Position numbers and translations under genes: made by a program. A DNA stretch of 10,875 bases from Candidatus Hydrogenedentota bacterium (GTDB taxonomy: Bacteria; Hydrogenedentota; Hydrogenedentia; Hydrogenedentiales; CAITNO01), in the NCBI GenBank assembly GCA_903922535.1, contig CAIXUF010000634.1, forward strand, positions 1 to 10,875, given 5' to 3'. Below are positions 5,874 to 10,875 of this stretch, in pieces. Numbering within the stretch: the stretch's first letter is position 1; each line of letters begins with the position of its first letter. The notes under the pieces were generated by a model. The model did no database searches and was not told the origin of the DNA. It worked only from the letters and a program-made list of their open reading frames with translations.

Positions 5874-5908
5874 GTTAGATTTCTTTGCTTTGCTTGCCTC
5901 TGTTCCCG

Positions 5909-8551
5909 TCAATTCTTCGCGCCTTCCACCGCCAACACCGGTGTATCCGCTTTCAAGGTCACCGGATTCGCCAGCGGCGCACACGCCACGAGGTCCGTCC
6001 ATTTCCCGTCCGGCAAATTCACCTGCGCGTCGGCCTTCCGGTAGTTGACCAGGTTGATGATGCGCCGCCCGTCCCGTTTCGCCGTGCGCCACTCGACGCC
6101 CCAGGGTAACCGTCCTTCCGGCGTCTTCACGATCTCTTTCGGTCCCAACCCCCGCGATTGCAGTTGTTCCAGCAAGGCATCGCGCAACGCCTCCGTCTGG
6201 CTCTCTTTGCGCGTCTCCAACACCGCCGCGAAGGGGGGAGTATCCACGTCATGCCCGTATTCATCATGCGCCAGGTTCACCGGTCCATAGGCCAGGACTG
6301 TTCCGCCGCCTTCGGCATATTTGCGGATGCCGTCCACCGCCGCGCGCGAGGCATGTTCCGCGCCCGTCACCAGCAGACAGTCATACTGCCCCAGCAAGCC
6401 CACATCGATCTGCTCATCCGTGATGAACCCAATGGGTATGCCGCAGAAATCGAGCGCATCGTACACCCGCGACCGCATGCCCACATAGGCCGGGTCCCAG
6501 ACCGTCGCCGCATGCGAATAAAGAATCGCCACGCGCGGGACCACGTTTTGCAGCGCCGCCATTTCGGGCGCGCAGCGCATGAGGTCCAGCGCGCACCGGT
6601 TCATGGCCGCCACGCAGCAGGGCCGGTGCAGAATGGAGCCTTCGAAATCGGACTTGCGGTCATAGGAGCGTTCCCATACCCACGTCGTGCTGGCGCCCTG
6701 GCCGTGCACCGCGCCCTGCCAAATGGCGCTGTAGATGTGGCTTCCCTCCGTATGCCCCGATTCGCGGTCGCGAATGATGTGGTTCTCTGTGTTGAAGATG
6801 GGCACCCGCTTCATCGACCGCTGCAGGTCGTAATACATGTTCTGCCCCATTGACAGGCTCGCCCAGCGGCTGTTCTCCGGCGCCTGCAGGAAGGAGCAAT
6901 CGTTGCCGTTCAACTGGCTGAGCCGCGCGAAGTCCCACGGGTCCGTGCCCCACAGCACCGTGCCCCGGCTGTCCGGCAGCAGCATGACCTTGGCGTGGCA
7001 GGGCAAATCGGGCGCGATGGCGCGAATGATTCCGGTCATCCATGCGTGCCATTCGGCAAAGCATTCCTGGTTGAACCGCACACCGTCATAAAGCGCCGCC
7101 GGATGCTCGCTCAGGCGCATCTCCGGATGCGGCACGTCATCAAATGATCCATACCGCGTGCCATACGCCGCATTGAGCGCCTCAATGCTCTTGTGCTTGC
7201 GCTCGATGTACGCGCGCCACAGCGGCTTTCGGAACGGGTCCCGTTCCGAGTTGCCCGACACGGGCTCGTTGCTCAGACAAATGGAGTGCAGTGCGGGATG
7301 ATCCTTGATGGCCGGAATCAGCGTCTCAATCTGTTGCCGGTAGATGTCCCTGGCTTGTGGCGCATCCAGCGCGACCCTGAGAAAGCCCCCCAAATTGACG
7401 TCGAGTTCGGGCCATTTCTTGTAGGCCCACTCGGGGAAATAATGCGGCGACAGCAGCAAACACACCCGCACGCCGTTGTCACGGGCGCGGTCCAGCGCGG
7501 GCAGCACCCTGCCCGTGATTTCATCGGTCCGCACGCCGTCCTCAAACACAATGCTGCTCGGGCCGATTTCGGTCTGAACGACATTGATGCCCATGCTCGA
7601 CAGCAGCGGCAAATCCTCCACAACGGTTTGGAAATGGCCGTAGCCCGTCAGGAACACCGGCTGCGCCGCATCCCGACCACCGAGCGTGCAGGTGCCCCAA
7701 AGGCTGCCATCGCGAATCTCGACAGGACTGTCGCTTCTGAGCACCGGCACATCAACGCCCCGGCGCATCTCGCGCCCGGCGCGGTCCAGGATTTCCCCAA
7801 CCTCCCCTGCCACCTCCGCCGCGCGGGCAACACGCCCGTTCGCCACATCGTCCCGGCAGTATCCGCAGAACATGCGGGCGGTGGCCAGGTCGGCCCGCGG
7901 ATAGGCGATGGGCACACCGTCCTGCCGTGCCTGAGCCAGCAGCGCATCGAGGTGGGGGAGACGCGCCTCCTCTTCGGCAATCGCAGCCAGTGTTTTCTCC
8001 GCCAGTATGGAGTCAGGAAGCTCCTGCGCTTCCGGCGACGCTACGGAGACCTGCACCTCATCAATCCAAAGCGCCTCCGTAACCGAATCGACATTCACAC
8101 GAAACTCAAAACTGCTCCGGTCTGCCGGACAGGTCCAATCCACATGAAACTCCTGCCAGTCGAAAGATTCAGAAGGGAAAAGACGGCGAGTGTTCCACCC
8201 CGGACCGCCGCCAAACCAGCAAGTCCCAACCTCCTCGCCCTTGGCCTTCAGGCTGAACCGGTAGGTGACGCCCGGAGTCAACCCTTCCACCTGCCGCATC
8301 AGCCCGCAATACACGTTCGGCCCGTACTCCGTGTCGCTGGAAAGGCACACCGACCGCTCCCCGCCGGCCTTGCAGGTGTTGTCCACCCGCATCGAGCCGT
8401 GGCATTTGCCCGAACAGCCGAAGTTCCACCCGACAGGCTGTCCCGCACCGTCCAAGTCCTCAAAACTGCCATTGGCCACCGCCAAGTCCTGCGCCGAACA
8501 CTCCGTCCCCCACAACAAGATCAAGCCCAGCGACAACCATCCTGCCTTCAT
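5909..8551 (-). CDS. Secreted GH42-like (clan GH-A) glycoside hydrolase with N-terminal carbohydrate-binding-like domain
   Basis: The 880-residue product starts with a Sec signal peptide (1-20, LSLGLILLWG core, cleavage after CSA). A CBM4/9-like beta-sandwich follows (24-170; opens VANGSFED, closes ALWIDEVQV), then a mainly helical linker (180-265). A TIM barrel covers about 300-645. E429 in LSNEP is the likely acid/base and E589 in FNTENH the likely nucleophile, and the 445-475 segment with I-E-A-L-N-A-A-Y-G-T is typical of GH42. Residues 670-770 look like the GH42 trimerisation (glutamine-amidotransferase-like) domain, and 815-876 form a small C-terminal beta domain. It probably releases galactose or a related sugar from extracellular glycans, but substrate cannot be read from sequence. 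Start 8551 is chosen because it begins the signal peptide and has GGAGA at 8561-8565 with a 9-nt spacer; the frame is open upstream to 8626. Confidence 0.8.
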   Translation of the reverse strand: MKAGWLSLGLILLWGTECSAQDLAVANGSFEDLDGAGQPVGWNFGCSGKCHGSMRVDNTCKAGGERSVCLSSDTEYGPNVYCGLMRQVEGLTPGVTYRFSLKAKGEEVGTCWFGGGPGWNTRRLFPSESFDWQEFHVDWTCPADRSSFEFRVNVDSVTEALWIDEVQVSVASPEAQELPDSILAEKTLAAIAEEEARLPHLDALLAQARQDGVPIAYPRADLATARMFCGYCRDDVANGRVARAAEVAGEVGEILDRAGREMRRGVDVPVLRSDSPVEIRDGSLWGTCTLGGRDAAQPVFLTGYGHFQTVVEDLPLLSSMGINVVQTEIGPSSIVFEDGVRTDEITGRVLPALDRARDNGVRVCLLLSPHYFPEWAYKKWPELDVNLGGFLRVALDAPQARDIYRQQIETLIPAIKDHPALHSICLSNEPVSGNSERDPFRKPLWRAYIERKHKSIEALNAAYGTRYGSFDDVPHPEMRLSEHPAALYDGVRFNQECFAEWHAWMTGIIRAIAPDLPCHAKVMLLPDSRGTVLWGTDPWDFARLSQLNGNDCSFLQAPENSRWASLSMGQNMYYDLQRSMKRVPIFNTENHIIRDRESGHTEGSHIYSAIWQGAVHGQGASTTWVWERSYDRKSDFEGSILHRPCCVAAMNRCALDLMRCAPEMAALQNVVPRVAILYSHAATVWDPAYVGMRSRVYDALDFCGIPIGFITDEQIDVGLLGQYDCLLVTGAEHASRAAVDGIRKYAEGGGTVLAYGPVNLAHDEYGHDVDTPPFAAVLETRKESQTEALRDALLEQLQSRGLGPKEIVKTPEGRLPWGVEWRTAKRDGRRIINLVNYRKADAQVNLPDGKWTDLVACAPLANPVTLKADTPVLAVEGAKN

Positions 8552-8594
8552 AACAAACCATCTCCATATGCGGCCGTTTTTGTTTTGACTGCGT

Positions 8595-8631
8595 GCGGCC
8601 ATGCCGCCGCTTTTCTTCGCGGCCATGCCGC
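8595..8631. repeat. Two copies of the hairpin-forming 13-mer GCGGCCATGCCGC
   Basis: GCGGCCATGCCGC occurs exactly at 8595-8607 and 8619-8631, start to start 24 bp. Each copy is itself a hairpin: GCGGC and GCCGC around CAT. They lie in the 97-bp gap between the methyltransferase stop and the hydrolase start on the minus strand. They may form a double operator or an attenuator ahead of the hydrolase; a -35-like TTGACG (8631-8636, minus) abuts the second copy but has no good -10 box. No T-tract supports plain termination. Confidence 0.55.
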
Positions 8632-8648
8632 GTCAATGCGCCTTTCGA

Positions 8649-9413
8649 CTATCCCTTTATGCCCACATACACCGCGATGGGAAAACCGTACAAGACCCGG
8701 CCGTCAACAACCCGCGCATTGACACCCAGTGCATTCACGCCGATGTCGTCCGTCACCATTCGGCGAATCACGGCATCATCACCGGGATTGGGAAAGGCTG
8801 CTCCGAGCAACGTTTCCAGCTCTATGTCGACCGGATAACTGCCGCGTCCGCTTAGTTCCAGCCCCGACCCGCAGAACAGTTCCTCAAATTCCGGTTCCGT
8901 CAGTGCATGGGTGTGCGAGGAATCGCGCAGCCGCTCTATCCCGTCAAAGGCCTCCGAACACTCCGGCTTCATCGCCACGTCAGCCACCATCACCCGGCCG
9001 CCGGGCCGGCAGACGCGGATCATCTCCGCAAGCGCCGACACCGGCTCCTGGAAATGGTGAAAACTGTACCGGGTGACCACCAGCGAAAACGTGCCGTCCG
9101 CAAAGGGCAGCGGCACCGCATTGCCCACCTGCCAGTGCAGGTCGTGCTGTCCCTGTTCCGCCTGGCGCAGACGGGCCTGCTCAATCATCGCCTCCGTGAT
9201 GTCGATCCCGGTGACCTGCGCGGCGTGGCGGGCAAAAGCGCAGGCGACCAGGCCCGGCCCGCACGCCACATCCAGCACGCTGTCCTGCGCGCACACGCCC
9301 GACAGTTCCACGAGCATCTCCATCGCGTCAAGATGCGCGGGCAGACGCATGAACGGAACGGCCTGCCGTGAAAACTGATCAATGACGCTGCCCAAATGCT
9401 GCTGATCTTCCAT
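8649..9413 (-). CDS. Class I SAM-dependent methyltransferase (Methyltransf_11 / UbiE-like)
   Basis: This 254-residue protein carries the full class I signature: motif I VLDVACGPG (46-54), the acidic residue ending the second strand in GIDIT (69-73), motif II FSLVVTRYSFHHF (109-121), and the post-II PGGRVMVADV loop and strand (137-146). The N-terminal IDQFSRQAVPF (11-21) is common to this soluble small-molecule methyltransferase group. The substrate is unknown, and the UbiE resemblance does not prove a quinone role. The start at 9413 is preferred because it gives the family-typical N-terminus, but its ribosome-binding site is poor (GGAATA at 9418-9423). An alternative ATG at 9467 would add 18 residues and overlap the phosphoesterase gene by 19 bp. 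The 35-bp gap to that gene suggests co-transcription and perhaps coupled translation. Confidence 0.85.
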   Translation of the reverse strand: MEDQQHLGSVIDQFSRQAVPFMRLPAHLDAMEMLVELSGVCAQDSVLDVACGPGLVACAFARHAAQVTGIDITEAMIEQARLRQAEQGQHDLHWQVGNAVPLPFADGTFSLVVTRYSFHHFQEPVSALAEMIRVCRPGGRVMVADVAMKPECSEAFDGIERLRDSSHTHALTEPEFEELFCGSGLELSGRGSYPVDIELETLLGAAFPNPGDDAVIRRMVTDDIGVNALGVNARVVDGRVLYGFPIAVYVGIKG

Positions 9414-9448
9414 GAAATATTCCAAACGTTGGTTCTTACTGCAAGCAC

Positions 9449-10354
9449 TCAGGAAAGGGGGCGCCAATCCAGCGTGTGCTTCTCGCCATGACGCTTGTCT
9501 TCACGGTTCAGACAGTGCAGCGTCAACACACAGCCGCCCTCCTGCAACTGCGCATCCACGAACCCGCGTGGATGCTCCTCCTTGAACAGCCACGCGTTCG
9601 CCGGAAGGTTGACCAGATGCAGGCCGTCTTCGCGCTGCTTCAGCGACCACGCGTGACTGTGCCCGAAGATGTAGCCCTTCACCTGCCTGCGCGGTCCGAT
9701 GATCTTCAAGAACGCCTCCGTGTCCTCCAGCCCGTTCTCCTCCGCGGCGGTCATGAGGTAATGGTGCGCCACAAGCAGCGCCGGTTTCGACGGGGCCTTC
9801 TCCAGCCGTCCCCCCAGCCACGACAACTGCGCCTCACCGAATTCCCCCGGCGTGTGGCCGGTCATCTTGCACGAATCGAGCAGATACCAGTCCGCATGCG
9901 GCGTTTCAACCACGGCAACCTTTCGGTCTTTCAACTCCGCCCCATGCAGAATGACCGCATCGGGAAACACCAAAGCGAAACTCGTGCGGTTGTCATGGTT
10001 GCCCATGGCCAGCAGCAGCGGAATCCCCGCCTTGCGCAGCGGAGCCAGAAACTCCTTCAGTGCCTCATAGTCGGGCTTCAGTCCATGCAAATACACACAG
10101 TCCCCGGCCACCACCACCCCGGCCGGACGCGGCGTCAGTTCCAGAATGTCCTTCACCGCCTGTTGAATTGTCTCATCCGGATTGCAGTCATGCTCCCGCG
10201 CATTCCGGTCGGCGCACACATGCGTGTCCGCCATTAGAATGAAGCGGTTTGGGTCAACGTCACCATCAGCGCGTCCCGTGGCGGGCAGCAGCACCCAGCC
10301 CCCCAGGGTCAATGCGCTTCCGGCCAAAAAGGACCGTCTTGAAATGGATTCCAT
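9449..10354 (-). CDS. Tat-exported calcineurin-like metallophosphoesterase
   Basis: The 301-residue protein has a twin-arginine signal peptide (SRRSFL at 5-10, then AGSALTLGGWVLL and a cleavage region near GRA), so it is exported folded, consistent with a metalloenzyme. All five metallophosphoesterase motifs are present in order: D-x-H in ADTH (D43, H45), GD (D85), GNHD (118-121), H197/H198 in VAHH, and GHSH (231-234). These residues hold the two catalytic metals in the family, so the enzyme should be active on a phosphomono- or diester. The substrate is unknown; the short length and lack of extra domains resemble Icc/CpdA-like or small exported phosphoesterases. The start at 10354 is favoured over 10360 by ribosome-binding-site spacing. 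It is followed closely by the methyltransferase and preceded by the HEPN gene 83 bp away. Confidence 0.85.
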   Translation of the reverse strand: MESISRRSFLAGSALTLGGWVLLPATGRADGDVDPNRFILMADTHVCADRNAREHDCNPDETIQQAVKDILELTPRPAGVVVAGDCVYLHGLKPDYEALKEFLAPLRKAGIPLLLAMGNHDNRTSFALVFPDAVILHGAELKDRKVAVVETPHADWYLLDSCKMTGHTPGEFGEAQLSWLGGRLEKAPSKPALLVAHHYLMTAAEENGLEDTEAFLKIIGPRRQVKGYIFGHSHAWSLKQREDGLHLVNLPANAWLFKEEHPRGFVDAQLQEGGCVLTLHCLNREDKRHGEKHTLDWRPLS

Positions 10355-10360
10355 GTTCAT

Positions 10361-10367
10361 CTTCCTT
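10361..10367 (-). promoter_or_regulatory. Ribosome-binding site AAGGAAG favouring the second phosphoesterase ATG
   Basis: AAGGAAG on the minus strand directly abuts the ATG at 10360. Its AGGA core (10363-10366) is only 2 nt from that ATG but 8 nt from the next in-frame ATG at 10354. The second ATG is therefore the more likely start; the choice changes only two residues. Confidence 0.55.
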
Positions 10368-10437
10368 CGTGATTCACGGCTGGGGGTGGCTCGACAATCA
10401 GCGTGGCAGGCATATGTCGCGCACCAGAATTACCGGG

Positions 10438-10854
10438 CTAGACTTCACTGGATGGGTTGTCTTCGTCGAGAATTGCACGTGCCCAGGCTACCGTCGTTTC
10501 CGCCAGGTTCAGCATGCGGTCGGCAGTGATCGTGGCTGTCAGTCCCCACCCCTCATCCTCATATCGGAACAACGCGCCAAAAAGCGTCAGACAGGAAAGT
10601 TCGGAGAACTCGGGTGGCATGCGCAGGCCGTGTTTTACCATCATGTCGGTCAAAGTCTCGATGTCGTGGGTAAACGGATACTGGATTCCGTGCTTTATAA
10701 GCACCGCCTTCAGCGCTTTCTCCACCGCCTGCTGTGCGTGAAAACCAATGGTCCAAACGGAAATGGAAGAATCCTTGCACAGGCAGGCGGCAGCACGAAC
10801 ATCCCCCTCAGCCTTTCTCAAAAGAACCACCGCCTGATGCCTGAAATCACACAT
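10438..10854 (-). CDS. HEPN-domain protein, probable partner of a minimal nucleotidyltransferase
   Basis: The 138-residue, all-helical protein shows the PF05168-type HEPN pattern: an N-terminal helix (DFRHQAVVLLRKAEGDV), the signature F-H-A-Q-Q-A-V-E-K-A-L-K-A-V-L (38-52), Y-P-F-T-H-D-I-E-T-L (59-68), and an F-R-Y-E-D segment (96-100) where relatives have R-Y-P. The R-x4-6-H ribonuclease motif is absent, which is usual for this subgroup but means RNase activity should not be assumed. HEPN proteins of this kind are normally encoded next to a minimal nucleotidyltransferase, with which they form a complex of toxin-antitoxin or substrate-binding type. A GGAGGG at 10863-10868 with 8-nt spacing supports this start. 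The upstream reading frame ends 8 nt inside this gene. Confidence 0.8.
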   Translation of the reverse strand: MCDFRHQAVVLLRKAEGDVRAAACLCKDSSISVWTIGFHAQQAVEKALKAVLIKHGIQYPFTHDIETLTDMMVKHGLRMPPEFSELSCLTLFGALFRYEDEGWGLTATITADRMLNLAETTVAWARAILDEDNPSSEV

Positions 10855-10875
10855 ACAGACGGCCCTCCGCAGCCA
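10847..10875 (-). CDS. C-terminal tail of an upstream gene, probably a minimal nucleotidyltransferase
   Basis: Entering from the right edge on the minus strand, one frame reads A-A-E-G-R-L-Y-V-stop, with TGA at 10849-10847, inside the HEPN start (overlap 8 bp, ATGTGTGA). Minimal nucleotidyltransferases (DNA polymerase beta-like) that precede HEPN genes commonly end in E-G-x-x-L/I-Y-x. Only eight residues are visible, so the identification rests on this ending, the overlap and the usual gene pairing. It could be chance. Confidence 0.4.

Noticed and set aside
8552..8626. Upstream extension of the glycoside hydrolase (25 residues)
   Set aside because: It would place a basic, non-conserved segment before the signal peptide and cover part of the hairpin repeats; a ribosome-binding site fits the ATG at 8551.
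7193..8722. 509-codon plus-strand open frame across the hydrolase gene
   Set aside because: It is antisense to a well-supported glycoside hydrolase, Arg/Pro/His-rich, has no recognisable domain and crosses the hydrolase start region.
10355..10437. Promoter between the HEPN and phosphoesterase genes
   Set aside because: A TTGTCG is present on the minus strand but no -10 box at suitable spacing, so I cannot support a promoter call.

Overview
The window is GC-rich (hand-counted coding lines near 62-65 % GC) and chromosomal in character. It carries a sigma factor fused to a membrane segment and carboxypeptidase-regulatory-like domains, several Sec- and Tat-exported enzymes, and intergenic stretches full of short-period repeats. 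This mix suggests a free-living Planctomycetes/Lentisphaerae/Hydrogenedentes-type bacterium. The phylum is inferred from gene style only; there is no rRNA, tRNA, CRISPR array or transposase in the window to settle it.

Layout. 1-103 (-): start of an exported protein running off the left edge. 104-280: divergent intergenic region with a candidate promoter for each side, a 9-bp direct repeat at one-helical-turn spacing and a 7-bp microsatellite. 281-2968 (+): ECF-like sigma factor, then a transmembrane segment, about five beta-sandwich domains and a heptapeptide-repeat tail. 2969-3138: gene-free, with an 18-bp perfect palindrome and a second 7-bp microsatellite. 3139-4320 (+): secreted Asp-box (sialidase-fold) protein. 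4492-5427 (+): AT-rich, probably acquired STM4504/CBY_0614-type protein with an abortive-infection C-terminal domain and an RN-x4-H motif. 5503-5721 (+): solitary BrnA/CopG-like antitoxin. 5722-5908: gene-free convergent junction with a large imperfect inverted repeat and TCCGTG repeats. On the minus strand, read from the right edge inward: tail of a probable minimal nucleotidyltransferase overlapping a HEPN gene (10854-10438), a Tat-exported metallophosphoesterase (10354-9449), a SAM-dependent methyltransferase (9413-8649), and a secreted GH42-like glycoside hydrolase with an N-terminal carbohydrate-binding-like domain (8551-5909).

How the genes fit together. The secreted Asp-box protein and glycoside hydrolase point to extracellular glycan scavenging. 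The sigma factor could couple an envelope or glycan signal to transcription in a single polypeptide. The Abi_C-type gene, the lone antitoxin and the MNT-HEPN pair form a loose scatter of conflict or toxin-antitoxin genes. The minus-strand block (HEPN, phosphoesterase, methyltransferase, hydrolase) has gaps of 83, 35 and 97 bp, so only phosphoesterase-methyltransferase is convincingly co-transcribed. I see no complete, clearly new multi-gene system. The best leads are the membrane-tethered sigma fusion, the foreign-looking Abi_C gene and the MNT-HEPN overlap.
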